The notes: generated from the sequence alone by a model not told the origin. Shown: positions 50,937-61,235, counted from the stretch's first letter. The stretch: DNA of 64,000 nucleotides from Spirochaetota bacterium (GCA_027858855.1 JAQIBV010000054.1:62001-126000), one strand, 5' to 3'. Made by a program: numbers and translations.

Positions 50937-52352
50937 TCAGTAATCCTGAATATGCAGGTGATCGGACTCAAGGTGAAAAGAAATCCCAGGTTCAGAAATC
51001 AGATTAATATATTGCCATTTTCCACTAAAAAAGCGCACCATCATTGATATTCCAAGAATAACTAAAAAGCCGATAAAATATATCCAGACAATAAGAGGCG
51101 AAACTTTAAGAATTTTTATCAGAATGAAAGTACCTGAGGCCATTACCCAGTGAAGTGCGGTAGAGATATACATAGCCCATTTAGTATCCCCTGTCCCTCT
51201 TAGAGCTCCTGCGAAAACCAGTTGAGTCGCATCAGCCAGTGTGTAAATAGATGCAAGCCGTAACATCCATATGGCGAGGGTAGTAAGATAATCATCCTGA
51301 GAACCAAGTCCTCCTGTGAACAGTTGAACAAGATGACCTGCTCCAAATATAAAGAGTATCATCATAATGAAGGCATAGCAGAAGCCGGTTTGTAAAGCCA
51401 GATAAGTTGCTCGTTTAACACCTGCAATATTATTGGCTCCCTTTTGCTGTGCGGTAACTGCCGTAACTGCTACACCAAGTCCAATCATCGGAATGAAGGC
51501 AAGCATGTCATAATTAAAGGTTATGGTCACTGCTGCTGCTACATCTTCACTCATCGAGTGCATTAATTGTAAAAAAATGTTAAACGCAAATGTATTAAAA
51601 AACATTTCACCACCGGATGGCAGGCCGTAACGCAAAAGTCGTTTCATGAGAACAGAGTTTAGTTTCCATATTTTGAGTTCATGATTTGTTCGGTAGAGCT
51701 TATGACGGATGTAGGCAAAAAACAGAATTATTGCAATTGCAAAACTTCCTCCGATTGTACCGATTGCTGCGCCACGCAGTCCCATTGCTGGCACAGGGCC
51801 ATATCCATAAATTAGTAGATAGTTTAACGGAATGTTAATACACATGCCTATGCCATTGGCGATCATAACCATTTTAGTTTCGCCGATACCAAGAAAGAAG
51901 CCTGCAAGAGCGTTACGGATTAGCAGTGGAAGAGCCCCAATCATCAGAAATGCAAAATAGGTGTATTCCAGATTAATCTGGTTTTGCGTGTGACCGGCAA
52001 GTATGAAAATGTATTTTACAACAGGTATAAGTAACAGTATAATCGGAAAGACCATAATTGCCAGATAGATACTCTGTGTTGTTGATTGAAGACACTGCGT
52101 TTTTTTGTTTGCTCCATAAAACTGTCCAACCAAAGCATTAACATAACTGATAACGCCAATGAACAGAGAGCTGAAGGTGAAGGCGGTTAATCCACCGCTC
52201 ATAGCGGCTGAAATGTAGTTTTTACCCAGTTGTGCCAGAAAAAGGCGATCAGCAAACATCATAATTGTCTCTGAGGCCTGAGAAATTATCATGGGCAGCG
52301 CGACCTTTAGCAGAAGACGCAACGTTGGTTCAGGAATATGATTTTCTTTCAT
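50937..52352 (-). CDS. MATE family efflux transporter
   Basis: 471 residues with 12 membrane helices in two similar halves, the MATE pattern. Each half starts with an 'ALPMIISQASETIMMFADRL' or 'GLPSGGEMFFNTFAFNIFLQ' helix, and 'LVGQFYGANKKTQ' and 'AVTAQQKGANN' are the paired A-Q-x2-G-A-x-N/R-like signatures. MATE pumps export cationic drugs or metabolites using sodium or protons. The substrate is unknown. It stands alone and is divergent from the NicO gene. Confidence 0.9.
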   Translation of the reverse strand: MKENHIPEPTLRLLLKVALPMIISQASETIMMFADRLFLAQLGKNYISAAMSGGLTAFTFSSLFIGVISYVNALVGQFYGANKKTQCLQSTTQSIYLAIMVFPIILLLIPVVKYIFILAGHTQNQINLEYTYFAFLMIGALPLLIRNALAGFFLGIGETKMVMIANGIGMCINIPLNYLLIYGYGPVPAMGLRGAAIGTIGGSFAIAIILFFAYIRHKLYRTNHELKIWKLNSVLMKRLLRYGLPSGGEMFFNTFAFNIFLQLMHSMSEDVAAAVTITFNYDMLAFIPMIGLGVAVTAVTAQQKGANNIAGVKRATYLALQTGFCYAFIMMILFIFGAGHLVQLFTGGLGSQDDYLTTLAIWMLRLASIYTLADATQLVFAGALRGTGDTKWAMYISTALHWVMASGTFILIKILKVSPLIVWIYFIGFLVILGISMMVRFFSGKWQYINLISEPGISFHLESDHLHIQDY

Positions 52353-52488
52353 TGAGCATTAGTAAAATATTTACTTTATATGGATAGTATAAAATTATTT
52401 GAATGGTCTATTTAGTGAAGTAATTGGTTGACTCATAATTCTGTAAAGACTATAAATGATAAAAAATATTTTGGAATTGAGGTTTTCT

Positions 52489-53229
52489 ATGGGCTTTTTT
52501 ATGGATCTTCTTCGTTATATGGATAGTCTGCTTAACGGTGCAATCAGGGGTTTGATGGAGGGGTACAGTGTAACTGCCCTCAGCCTGCTTTTTGCTGTAT
52601 CATTTGCATATGGAATTGTTCATTCAATCGGCCCAGGGCATGGAAAAGCTCTGGTTGTTTCTTTTTTTCTTAAAGAGGATCATCCATGGAGAAAGTCGAT
52701 TTTTCTTGCAGCTTTGATATCGCTTATTCATACTGGTACTGCACTAATTCTGGCCTATCTGTTTCATTTCGTATTAACCAGTGTTCGGGGAATGTTTAAA
52801 ATTCAGCTGCAGGGTTACTTTATGGTTGTAAGTGGGATTATGGTCGTTGTTACAGGAACGTTTTTTTTGTTATTCAAAATGCTTCATAAACACAAAAAAG
52901 ATGATTTGCGAAATTCGAACCGTAATGTCATTTTAATAGGTATTTCCGCCGGGATTGTGCCCTGTCCGGCAGCCTTAATGATTATGATGATTACCCTGTC
53001 TAATGGTATTGCCTTGGCTGGGCTAATGTCTGTTGTTGCTATATCTTTGGGAATGTTTGTTCTTTTATCAGTTGTTGGTTCTGTTGCAATTAAATCTCGT
53101 AGTGGTATGCTTTTTCTTTCTGATAAAGCTTCCAATAGAACCGAGATCGTATCTACTATTGTAGAATATGCTTCTATTGTGTTAATAATATCTATCGGTC
53201 TGGTTATGGCTCTGAAAATTCTGGTTTAG
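52489..53229 (+). CDS. NicO/RcnA-type nickel-cobalt transporter
   Basis: 246 residues from the ATG preceded by TTGAGG; an in-frame ATG 33 bases upstream lacks a ribosome site. About six membrane helices with the NicO hallmark 'GIVHSIGPGHGKALVVSFFL', 'ALISLIHTGTALILAYLF' and 'GISAGIVPCPAALMIMMI'. The family moves Ni or Co, as uptake or efflux. The DUF1007 gene follows after six bases, a common pairing for metal uptake. [FeFe]-hydrogenase does not need Ni, but cobalamin enzymes or other Ni enzymes would. Confidence 0.85.
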   Translation: MGFFMDLLRYMDSLLNGAIRGLMEGYSVTALSLLFAVSFAYGIVHSIGPGHGKALVVSFFLKEDHPWRKSIFLAALISLIHTGTALILAYLFHFVLTSVRGMFKIQLQGYFMVVSGIMVVVTGTFFLLFKMLHKHKKDDLRNSNRNVILIGISAGIVPCPAALMIMMITLSNGIALAGLMSVVAISLGMFVLLSVVGSVAIKSRSGMLFLSDKASNRTEIVSTIVEYASIVLIISIGLVMALKILV

Positions 53230-53235
53230 AGGTAA

Positions 53236-53805
53236 ATGTATAATATGGTAAATCTAATAAAGAAGACCTTCCTGTTAATAATACTTGTTTCTTCTACTCT
53301 CTACTCACATCCTCATCTATTTATTAAGCCGACCCTGGAACTTGTAATCTCAGATAATAAAATTGAAGGGCTAAAGGTTTCATGGGAGTGGGATCGGTGG
53401 TGGAGTGCTGAAGTTGTCTCAGAATGTGATTTGGATAAAAGCGGATCATTTGATGATAAAGAGATCAAAATGATTTATGAAGAGTTTTTCAGCGCCATTA
53501 AGAATTTTAACTATTTTACGGATCTATATATTAATAGTAAAAAAATCAAGATTAGTTTAGTTTCAGGCTTTTCGGCTTCTATTGGTAAGGACAATATTGT
53601 AACTTATGTATTTACAATACCAATTTCGCATGTGGCTACATCCGGAGCAAAAGTTAAAGTAAACTTTAATGATGAAACAATTTATACTGCTTTTGACAGG
53701 AGTATAAAATTAAAACCTAATAGTCTTTATATCTTTAATAACTATAAGGTAGCCGAGAGTGGCTATTATGGTGCCGAAGTAACTTTCGAAATAAAGTCAA
53801 AGTAG
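53236..53805 (+). CDS. DUF1007 family periplasmic protein
   Basis: 189 residues with a signal peptide ending near 'STLYSHPHLF'. The mature N-terminus H-P-H, right after the predicted cut, is the family's likely metal site. The 'VSWEWDRWWSAEVVSECDLD' block is also conserved. DUF1007 proteins accompany NicO-type transporters and are proposed metal-binding partners; none is biochemically settled to my knowledge. An alternative ATG three codons in is possible. The 610-residue Tim44/TerB gene follows after nine bases. Confidence 0.85.
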   Translation: MYNMVNLIKKTFLLIILVSSTLYSHPHLFIKPTLELVISDNKIEGLKVSWEWDRWWSAEVVSECDLDKSGSFDDKEIKMIYEEFFSAIKNFNYFTDLYINSKKIKISLVSGFSASIGKDNIVTYVFTIPISHVATSGAKVKVNFNDETIYTAFDRSIKLKPNSLYIFNNYKVAESGYYGAEVTFEIKSK

Positions 53806-53814
53806 TGGAGTAAA

Positions 53815-55647
53815 ATGAATAAACAAAAAAGAAAAATAATTTGGTTGTTGCTCTATTTAACGGTTCTTTTCGCTGTGTCGTATCTGTTTGCAAGGGCCGG
53901 AGGAGCCGGGGGCAGCAGTAGCGGAGGTTCCTCTTCTTCGGGCAATGGCGATGGTGCTATAATTATATATATTATTATTCAGTTGATACGCTTTTTACTT
54001 ATAACTCTACCCTTCCCATTTAACATAATCAGTGTTGCACTGCTTATTGGGTGCGTTCTTTTTGTTTTATCTAAAAGCAAGGGAAAAGTTCAGGAGAGAT
54101 CTGTTTATAATGATATTCCTTATGACAAACCAGCATCAAAAAATCCAAAAGGCTATTCTACTTTTGCAGCCAATAATCCTGAATTTGACAGGAGTGCTTT
54201 TCTTGAAAGTGTGCGCTCATCTTTTTTGCAGATCCAGGATGCCTGGATGCAAAAAGATTTAAGAAGTGTTCGCAAGTTTTTATCTGATGGAGTATACCAG
54301 AGGTTTATAACACAGTTTAAAATGATGGATATTCTGCAACAGACTAATAAACTTTCTGATATAAAGGTTAAACAGGTTAGCATCGATAAGGTCGAGACAG
54401 ATGGAGATTTTGACATTCTGCATGTTGCTATCTCCGCGTCACTGTTTGATACATTTATATGCGGTTTAGATTCATCTTTTAACAGTGGTGGATATGAGGA
54501 GTTTATAGAGTATTGGTCGTTTATTCGCCGTCGTGGTGTAACCAACAATGGAATGTTTGATACACAGCGCTGTCCTAATTGTGATGGTGTTCTTGAAGAT
54601 GGTCTTGGAGAGGTTTGTGTGTGTCCATACTGTAACAGTTTGCTAAATAGCGGGGAGTACGATTGGGTTCTTTCAGAGATAACACAGGCTGTTGATTATG
54701 TTGCCCAGAACCCGCGACTTGCATCAAACAGCTCACTGCGATCTCAGGTTGAAAGGCTTGTAAATGAAAATAGTGATTTTTCGGTGCAGCTGGTCGAAGA
54801 TAAAGCGAGCAATGGATATCTTCAGATCATTACGGCTCAGACTCTGGGTAACCCTGCAGTTATGCGACGTTTTGTGTCTGATGACTATTATGAGAAGGTG
54901 AAGAAATCTTTTGATAAGAACAGTGTTGCTTATAACCGGATCTATTTAAATGATGTTTCTCTACTTGCAATACTGGATGAAGAGCAGTGGAATAAACTTT
55001 TTATATCCGTAAAGGCTTCGTTTCAACGTATACATGTTAACGACAAAAACATCAAGGCTATTGATCCTTTTGTTATTTCGGAAACAAGCATCGTTGTGAT
55101 GAAACGGCAAAAGAATGCGGCTTTACCAAAGGGGTCTCTCTATTCGCACAACTGTCCTAATTGTGGTGGAAAACTTGAAGATACCTTAGAAACAACATGC
55201 CCCTATTGTGGGACTGTTTTAAACAGCTCTTCAATTGAATGGATTATTGATGATATCTACACTCGCGATGAATATGCGCAGTATCAGGCAGAAAATAAAA
55301 AACAGCTGGATTACAGTGTTGATGTCAAATTACTTGAATCGATGTATGATGTTCGTGATTATGCTTATAATAATGTTCTGGTAATTGTTGCAGCTGATCA
55401 TAAAATTGAAGAGGGTGAAAAACAATTTATTCAGAAGATTGCAAAAAAATGGGGTTATAATCCAAAAAAAATTGCTGGTCTTTTGCGTCTTGCTTTTTCA
55501 GATCAGCTGCAAATTAAGATGCCCGCCGACTTGAATCAACGTAAGAAAATCATCAGGCTTATGGAAAATGCGGCAAAATCTGACGGGACAGTCTCTGCCG
55601 AAGAGCAGAAAATAATTGAAGATGTAAAAAACTATTATTTAGTCTGA
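53815..55647 (+). CDS. Tim44-like protein with two zinc ribbons and a TerB domain
   Basis: 610 residues. Two N-terminal membrane segments (about 9-27 and 46-85) flank a Gly/Ser stretch ('AGGAGGSSSGGSSSSGNG'). Two Tim44-like domains (about 120-245 and 300-440) each end in a zinc ribbon: 'CPNCDGVLEDGLGEVCVCPYC' in two parts (CPNC, CPYC) and 'CPNCGGKLEDTLETTCPYCG' (CPNC, CPYC). A TerB-like helical domain covers about 505-610 ('VIVAADHKIEEGEKQFIQKI', 'AAKSDGTVSAEEQKIIEDV'). Such proteins occur in many bacteria; the function is unknown, with membrane-associated metal or stress roles suspected from TerB. It ends an operon with the NicO pair. Confidence 0.8.
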   Translation: MNKQKRKIIWLLLYLTVLFAVSYLFARAGGAGGSSSGGSSSSGNGDGAIIIYIIIQLIRFLLITLPFPFNIISVALLIGCVLFVLSKSKGKVQERSVYNDIPYDKPASKNPKGYSTFAANNPEFDRSAFLESVRSSFLQIQDAWMQKDLRSVRKFLSDGVYQRFITQFKMMDILQQTNKLSDIKVKQVSIDKVETDGDFDILHVAISASLFDTFICGLDSSFNSGGYEEFIEYWSFIRRRGVTNNGMFDTQRCPNCDGVLEDGLGEVCVCPYCNSLLNSGEYDWVLSEITQAVDYVAQNPRLASNSSLRSQVERLVNENSDFSVQLVEDKASNGYLQIITAQTLGNPAVMRRFVSDDYYEKVKKSFDKNSVAYNRIYLNDVSLLAILDEEQWNKLFISVKASFQRIHVNDKNIKAIDPFVISETSIVVMKRQKNAALPKGSLYSHNCPNCGGKLEDTLETTCPYCGTVLNSSSIEWIIDDIYTRDEYAQYQAENKKQLDYSVDVKLLESMYDVRDYAYNNVLVIVAADHKIEEGEKQFIQKIAKKWGYNPKKIAGLLRLAFSDQLQIKMPADLNQRKKIIRLMENAAKSDGTVSAEEQKIIEDVKNYYLV

Positions 55648-55659
55648 TAGTGAAGTAAA

Positions 55660-55683
55660 AGGCCGGTGCAGGGGCATCGGCCT
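55660..55683 (-). terminator. Terminator of the pyrophosphatase gene
   Basis: AGGCCG and CGGCCT (55660-55665 with 55678-55683) close a stem that includes an inner TGC/GCA. On the minus strand the hairpin is followed by TTTTAC. Both flanking genes converge here, so it may act both ways. Confidence 0.7.
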
Positions 55684-55691
55684 GAAATAAG

Positions 55692-57752
55692 TCATACAAT
55701 CATTGGTGCAATGATAAGTGCAATTACTGATAGCAGCTTGATTAATATGTTAAGCGCAGGGCCGGATGTGTCTTTAAAAGGATCACCAACTGTATCTCCG
55801 ACAACTGCAGCGTCGTGCGCGGCTCCTTTTCGACCTCCATGTGCTCCATCTTCTATGCTTTTTTTTGCATTGTCCCAAGCTCCACCGGCATTTGATTGAA
55901 ACAGAGCCATTAAAACTCCTGTAACTGTCGCACCGGCAAGAAGCCCGCCAAGCATTTCAGCTCCGCCCAGAAATCCCACTGCAACAGGCGTAACCAAGGC
56001 AATAACGGTTGGAAGAACCATTTTCTTAATTGCAGCATCAGTAGAAATTGATACGCACCTAGCATAGTCGGCTTTAGCCGTACCTTCCAGCAGTCCTGGT
56101 ATCTCTTTAAACTGCCTTCGTACTTCGTGAATCATCTCCACGGCAGCTCCACCAACAGCATCCATCGATAGTGCGGTAAACAGAAAAGGTAGAACACCAC
56201 CTATAAATACTCCGGCCATTACAAGCGGGGTTGAAATGTCTATTGATTCAACTCCAGCTATTTTCATGAACGAAGCGAAGAAGGCAAGAGCGGTTAATGC
56301 GGCTGATCCGATAGCAAAACCTTTTCCAATTGCTGCGGTAGTGTTGCCAACCGCATCAAGTTTATCTGTTCGGGCACGCACCTCTTTAGGAAGGTTACTC
56401 ATCTCTGCGATTCCGCCAGCATTATCGGCTATTGGCCCGTAGGCATCCACTGCAAGTTGTATTCCGGTTGTTGCGAGCATTCCCAGGGCAGCAATGGCGA
56501 TTCCATATATACCAGCCAAATGAAAAGACATAACAATGGTAAAGGCAATAATCAGAATAGGAAAAACTGTAGAGTACATTCCGACCGATAAACCCTTGAT
56601 TATGTTTGTTGCAGCACCCATCTCGCTTGCTTGTGCAATCTGCTTTACCCACCGTCGACCTTTCGAGGTAAACCATTCTGTTAAAAGGCCAATGGCTACT
56701 CCTGAGATCAGCCCAAGAACAGTAGTTATGCCAAGTCGTACTACCATTTCGTTTGCACTAATATTTATACCATTTAGAACAGTATCTACTGCAAAAAAGT
56801 AAATTACACCGATAGAAGCTGCTGCAGTTAAAAATGCGGCAGCGAAAGTTCCTCTATTTAAAGCATTTTGAGGATCACCATTTTCGGTTGTGCGAACCAG
56901 AAAGGTACAGGCTATAGACATGATTATACCAACTGTAGCAATAAATAGCGGAATTATTACATATTCTATTTTATCAGTAAATGTCGCCATTCCCAGAATC
57001 ATAGCAGAGATAATAGAGCCTGCATACGATTCGAAGAGGTCCGCACCCATTCCTGCTACATCACCAACGTTATCTCCAACATTGTCGGCGATGGTTGCAG
57101 GGTTTCGTGGGTCATCTTCAGGAATCCCGGCTTCAATTTTGCCGGCAAGGTCTGCACCAACATCGGCAGCCTTGGTATAAATTCCTCCTCCAACACGTGC
57201 AAAAAGTGCAATTGATGATGCGCCTAACGAAAACCCGGAAAGAATGGGCAGAACTGTAGTTTGAATTGATAGTGAATTAAAACCGAATAATCGTGTATAT
57301 AATATAAATAAAAACGAGATCCCGAAAAGGGCCAATCCGACTACGTTCATTCCCATTACAGACCCACCGGTAAAGGCAACCGAAAGAGCCTTGTTAAGAG
57401 AGGTCCGTGCGGCAGCAGCAGTTCTTACGTTGCTTAGTGTCGCGACTCTCATCCCCAAAAAACCGGATAGTGCAGACAGAAAAGCTCCAACAATAAATGA
57501 TAAAGCAGTCAAAACCAGGTTCCCATTTGAGTAATACCCTAAAATAAGTAATAAGGAAATAATTATTACAAATAGAAAGAGCTTGGAATATTCGGTTTTA
57601 AGAAAGGCCATAGCTCCTTCACGAATAAATCCGGCAATCTCGCGCATTTTATCTGTGCCGGTATCGCATCGTTTAACTTTGGCACTTTGCAGTAGTGCAA
57701 AAGCAATGGCTAAAAGAGCTCCGACAGGTACGAGATAAATAAGTTTTTCCAT
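55692..57752 (-). CDS. hppA: Membrane-bound ion-pumping pyrophosphatase (K+-dependent type)
   Basis: Couples hydrolysis of pyrophosphate to pumping of H+ or Na+, conserving energy from biosynthetic pyrophosphate. 686 residues and about 16 membrane helices. Pyrophosphate- and Mg-binding Asp-rich blocks are visible: '[20 protein letters not shown]', '[20 protein letters not shown]' and '[12 protein letters not shown]'-like C-terminal region '[20 protein letters not shown]'. The motif '[20 protein letters not shown]' has Ala where K+-independent enzymes have Lys, placing it in the K+-dependent class that includes the Na+ pumps. GAGGAA precedes the start. It stands alone. Confidence 0.94.
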   Translation of the reverse strand: MEKLIYLVPVGALLAIAFALLQSAKVKRCDTGTDKMREIAGFIREGAMAFLKTEYSKLFLFVIIISLLLILGYYSNGNLVLTALSFIVGAFLSALSGFLGMRVATLSNVRTAAAARTSLNKALSVAFTGGSVMGMNVVGLALFGISFLFILYTRLFGFNSLSIQTTVLPILSGFSLGASSIALFARVGGGIYTKAADVGADLAGKIEAGIPEDDPRNPATIADNVGDNVGDVAGMGADLFESYAGSIISAMILGMATFTDKIEYVIIPLFIATVGIIMSIACTFLVRTTENGDPQNALNRGTFAAAFLTAAASIGVIYFFAVDTVLNGINISANEMVVRLGITTVLGLISGVAIGLLTEWFTSKGRRWVKQIAQASEMGAATNIIKGLSVGMYSTVFPILIIAFTIVMSFHLAGIYGIAIAALGMLATTGIQLAVDAYGPIADNAGGIAEMSNLPKEVRARTDKLDAVGNTTAAIGKGFAIGSAALTALAFFASFMKIAGVESIDISTPLVMAGVFIGGVLPFLFTALSMDAVGGAAVEMIHEVRRQFKEIPGLLEGTAKADYARCVSISTDAAIKKMVLPTVIALVTPVAVGFLGGAEMLGGLLAGATVTGVLMALFQSNAGGAWDNAKKSIEDGAHGGRKGAAHDAAVVGDTVGDPFKDTSGPALNILIKLLSVIALIIAPMIV

Positions 57753-58130
57753 AGCAGTTTCCTCTTAAAATTGCAATAACTTGCGTATTTACCAGTATTG
57801 TGTAACAGTTAATCTAATATCTGGTTGTCATAGGTCTGCTAACTAAATATCAACAAGTTGAAAGTGTTATAGTAGCACCAGATTGATGCACCGTCAACTT
57901 CTTTTGATCAATTGGGGGTATCTTAAAAACTATCTTTCTGAATATTAGATAATTTTTTTAGAATTAGGGACGGGGATAACAAAGGAGGCGGGATCGGTTT
58001 GCCACAGTTAAAAAAATTGTTGAAAACCTTCACAGTAAGATCTACATCAAATATTCATAAAAAGAGGGGACCGCTTTTAAAATTCAATTTCCTGCTGATA
58101 ATGTTTGAAAATATATGATGTGATCTGCTA
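57753..58130. other. Gene-free gap with a repeat fragment
   Basis: 378 bases upstream of hppA and downstream of nifA on the minus strand. A GGGACGGGGAT fragment at 57966-57976 resembles the cores of the repeats at 19534-19690. GGGGACCG at 58067 is a weaker relative. No clear terminator for nifA or promoter for hppA was found. Confidence 0.35.
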
Positions 58131-59678
58131 TCAGTGGCGTTTTTTGAATTTTGTTATGTCTATATTGTATTTTTTTATGCGTAATCCCATCTTGCGCACT
58201 GTGAGGCCCAGGTTCTTTGCTGCCGTAGACGCATTGCCATGGCTTTGAGTCAGTTCCTGAATTAGAATCTCATATTCCATGTTGTCAATTTGGCTTTGAA
58301 GCGGACCGATGAAATGTTTCTTCGTCGTGCCTGACTCCTGAATCGATAGAGGCAGGTTGTGGATGCGGATCGTTTTGTTTTGGCTCAGAATTAGGGCTCG
58401 CTCGATACAGTTTTCAAGTTCGCGTACATTTCCGGGCCATGAATAATTTACAAGCAAATCCATTGCCGCCCGAGATATAGAAACAGTATCCCTGCCCAGT
58501 TTTTTACTCAATGATTTAATAAAAAAATCTGTAAGAAGTGGGATGTCTGTTTTACGTTCACGCAGTGCCGGCACCGTTATCGGAAAAACATTCAACCGGT
58601 AATAGAGATCCTCTCTGAAAAGTCCCTGTTTTACAAGATTCATTAAATCTCGGTTTGTTGCAGCAATTATTCTAACATCTACGCTGTAGGTACGAGTTCC
58701 TCCTATTCGTTCAAACTGTTTTTCTTGCAGCACCCTGAGTAATTTGGTCTGCGCATTCATGGTTAACTCGCCAACTTCATCTAAAAAAAGTGTACCCTGG
58801 TCGGCCTGCTGAAATTTCCCGATTCGCGTTGAAACTGCACCGGTAAAGGCTCCTTTCTCAAAACCGAAAAGTTCGCTCTCTATTAAATTTTCTGGTAGAG
58901 CACCACAGTTAAACTTAATACACGGTTTATCTTTACGTGGAGACTGGAAGTGTATGGCCTCCGCCACACGCTCTTTACCAACGCCATTTTCACCTAAAAT
59001 TAGCACTGTAGTTGGTGTGCTTACAACTTTACTAATTAAATCAAGTACATGCCGCATAGCTTGAGAGCTGCCAATGATTTTAGTCTGTTGTTTTTTTTCA
59101 GCCAACTCTTCATATAGTCTTCTGTTTTCAGCAATTAGAAGCATGTTCTCTTCATGAACAGTCTGGTGCAGGCGAATGACCCGTGAGATCATGGTTGCGA
59201 TTATAGATAAGAGTTGTGTGTCTGATTCGAGTTGAGTTGTATCAGTGAAGAATTTATTAGCGCTTATTGTTCCGATAGTATGATTGGTTGAGGGTATGGG
59301 AACACAGATAAAACAGATCGGCTCGTTTTCATACTCATCTCTGAATTTTGTTTTGTCGACCAACAGATCACTTTCGCGAATATTTTCTATGATAATTGGT
59401 AAGCCGCTTTCAACGACACGACCGGTTACACCTTCGCCGGGCAAATATCTTCCTTTTGCCTGAGCTTCGGTTGAAAGGCCGAAGCTGTCTTCAATGAAAA
59501 TTTCACCGGATTGTCGGTTAAAAATTGTTATCATTCCTCGGATCATGCCTAATTGTTCAGACATCAGTTTAAGAACCGGCTTCATTGCTTTTTGTACATC
59601 GTTACTTTTTGAAAGTGTATTGCTGATTTCATAAAGAAAAGAGACAATGCTTTTTTCTTCAACATGTTGATGTAGCAT
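58131..59678 (-). CDS. nifA: NifA, sigma-54-dependent activator of nitrogen fixation genes
   Basis: 515 residues: GAF domain (about 18-170), AAA+ domain (about 205-440) with Walker A '[10 protein letters not shown]', the sigma-54-contact loop 'GAFTGA' in '[14 protein letters not shown]' and Walker B '[11 protein letters not shown]', then a Fis-type helix-turn-helix at the end ('[20 protein letters not shown]'). The interdomain region has no cysteine cluster of the kind found in oxygen-sensing NifA, so redox control, if any, lies elsewhere; no nifL is adjacent. GGAGG lies before the ATG, which falls inside the last 20 bases of nifV. As the last gene of the nif operon it probably forms a feedback loop. 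Confidence 0.88.
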   Translation of the reverse strand: MLHQHVEEKSIVSFLYEISNTLSKSNDVQKAMKPVLKLMSEQLGMIRGMITIFNRQSGEIFIEDSFGLSTEAQAKGRYLPGEGVTGRVVESGLPIIIENIRESDLLVDKTKFRDEYENEPICFICVPIPSTNHTIGTISANKFFTDTTQLESDTQLLSIIATMISRVIRLHQTVHEENMLLIAENRRLYEELAEKKQQTKIIGSSQAMRHVLDLISKVVSTPTTVLILGENGVGKERVAEAIHFQSPRKDKPCIKFNCGALPENLIESELFGFEKGAFTGAVSTRIGKFQQADQGTLFLDEVGELTMNAQTKLLRVLQEKQFERIGGTRTYSVDVRIIAATNRDLMNLVKQGLFREDLYYRLNVFPITVPALRERKTDIPLLTDFFIKSLSKKLGRDTVSISRAAMDLLVNYSWPGNVRELENCIERALILSQNKTIRIHNLPLSIQESGTTKKHFIGPLQSQIDNMEYEILIQELTQSHGNASTAAKNLGLTVRKMGLRIKKYNIDITKFKKRH

Positions 59679-60828
59679 TTTTACCTCCGTTCGCTATTTC
59701 GGTGCACCACTGCAATATTATTGAGGCATCAATTTCATTGCCGGGTTGAGTGCAGAGCTTATTAATTCGTTTTTTAATTATTGTGATAGTTTCATTAGTC
59801 AGAGAAATTCCTTTTTGCTGGGCCAACCTTTTTATTGAGCCATTGCTGCTATAAGGTCCTAATAAAAATTTATTGCATTCAATATAATCAGGATCGGTAT
59901 AGGGTTGATAGCTGTTAGGGTTTTTCAGAAGTGCTGATACGTGAATACCTGCTTCATGAATATACAGGTGGTTGCCAATTAATGGTGAAAAGGGTGAAAC
60001 AGGAATACCGCAATAACGGGATACCAATTCAGCGACAGGTTTCAACTCTGTATAGTTAAGAGCCGTTGAAAAGGTATTAGTAATTTTCATCATGGCAGCC
60101 ATATCGGTTAAAGATGTGTTGCCAGCCCTTTCACCAATACCATTCACAGTGACTGAAACAGAATCGGCGCCACCCTCAAGAGCACTTAATGAGTTTGCAG
60201 CAGCTAGACCGCAGTCGTTATGTGCGTGAAAATCCAGTTCTCCAGGCATAAGAGGCCGTAAATTTTGCAGTATTTCCAGGCTTTGTCCTGGAGTCGCACA
60301 GCCGCAGGAATCGGCAAGGCGAATACGGAAAATATCCATATCCGAAAGCTCGGCAACAGTGCTACAAATTAATGAAATAGGTGTACGGAAAACATCCTGT
60401 AGTCCGATGCTCACCTTTCGGTTTGCTTTAAGAACAGGGGCAATATTATTCTGAAGAATTGATAACTGTTCACTGAGTGTTTTGTTAAATGTCTTTTGCA
60501 GAATATCAGAACAGAAAAGAGAGATATGAATGATCTCCGCGTTGGTAAGCAGGGCGGCTTTGACATCATCTATGTGATTGCGACACCAAGCTGAAATGCG
60601 AGTGTTGACTGGTTTTTCACGGCAGAGCCTGTTAATAAAATCTATCTCTTCGTTTCCCATCGCTGGTATTCCAGCTTCTAATTCATCTATATTGCACCTG
60701 AAGAGTGATTGAGCGATTTCAAATTTTCCAGAATACGAAAAATTGATACAAGCAGCCTGAGCCCCATCGCGGAGAGTTGTGTCAACAAGTCGTATTTTTC
60801 TATTATCAGATTTTGTATAAAGGTCCAT
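59659..60828 (-). CDS. nifV: Homocitrate synthase NifV
   Basis: Condenses acetyl-CoA and 2-oxoglutarate to homocitrate, the organic part of FeMo-cofactor. 389 residues: DRE-TIM barrel with 'IRLVDTTLRDGAQAA', 'DELEAGIPAMGNEEIDF', 'LADSCGCATPGQSLE', metal-binding 'FHAHNDCGLAAANSL' and 'VNGIGERAGNTSL'. The loop reads RDGAQ instead of the more usual RDGEQ; R and D are kept. 'SPLIGNHLYIHEAGIHVS' fits NifV. Its position between the nif ferredoxin and nifA supports NifV over LeuA. It follows the ferredoxin after 60 bases holding a perfect hairpin. Confidence 0.92.
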   Translation of the reverse strand: MDLYTKSDNRKIRLVDTTLRDGAQAACINFSYSGKFEIAQSLFRCNIDELEAGIPAMGNEEIDFINRLCREKPVNTRISAWCRNHIDDVKAALLTNAEIIHISLFCSDILQKTFNKTLSEQLSILQNNIAPVLKANRKVSIGLQDVFRTPISLICSTVAELSDMDIFRIRLADSCGCATPGQSLEILQNLRPLMPGELDFHAHNDCGLAAANSLSALEGGADSVSVTVNGIGERAGNTSLTDMAAMMKITNTFSTALNYTELKPVAELVSRYCGIPVSPFSPLIGNHLYIHEAGIHVSALLKNPNSYQPYTDPDYIECNKFLLGPYSSNGSIKRLAQQKGISLTNETITIIKKRINKLCTQPGNEIDASIILQWCTEIANGGKNATSTC

Positions 60829-60843
60829 TCTCTTACCGTTTAA

Positions 60844-60870
60844 TGTACGTAACCGATACGGTTACGTACA
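60844..60870. repeat. Perfect hairpin inside the nif operon, between ferredoxin and nifV
   Basis: TGTACGTAACC (60844-60854) and GGTTACGTACA (60860-60870) pair over 11 bases around GATAC, with no T run. It ends 16 bases before the nifV start on the minus strand, so it could stabilise the upstream message, be an RNA processing site or bind a regulator. Confidence 0.65.
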
Positions 60871-60888
60871 GATCTGAATTTTGTGAAA

Positions 60889-61197
60889 TCAGTTCAAAAG
60901 AAATTCTGTTGCAACAGAATCTTCTTCCAGAGCATCCAGAATTGTATCAAGATCGTCTTCTGATTCGAAACCACCGTACCAGACCCCTTCTGGATATATA
61001 ACCATTGCCGGGCCTCGATCACAGACATTCAGACAGCCGGTCATTGAGACCATGGTCGATTCCATTCCACGGTCTGACAGCTCCTCCTGTAAATATTGTA
61101 CAAAACTGATAGAATTCTTTTTTGCACAAACACCTTGTGGCTCTCCTGAAGCTCTGAAAGACCCACATACAAAAATATGTTTTTCCGGTTTAGTCAT
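60889..61197 (-). CDS. Thioredoxin-fold [2Fe-2S] ferredoxin of the nif operon
   Basis: 102 residues of the thioredoxin-like ferredoxin family (as in Clostridium pasteurianum and Azotobacter FdII). Cluster cysteines are C11, C24, C55 and C59 ('FVCGSF', 'GVCAKK', 'TGCLNVCDRG'); 'GPAMVIYPEGVWYGG' is the typical C-terminal block. A homologue is encoded in the nif region of several diazotrophs and is thought to interact with nitrogenase or serve its assembly. GGAGG lies before the ATG. It sits between nifB and nifV. Confidence 0.9.
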   Translation of the reverse strand: MTKPEKHIFVCGSFRASGEPQGVCAKKNSISFVQYLQEELSDRGMESTMVSMTGCLNVCDRGPAMVIYPEGVWYGGFESEDDLDTILDALEEDSVATEFLLN

Positions 61198-61235
61198 ACG
61201 TCCTCCTTTGTAGAAGTTTATTTATCTTATTTTTT

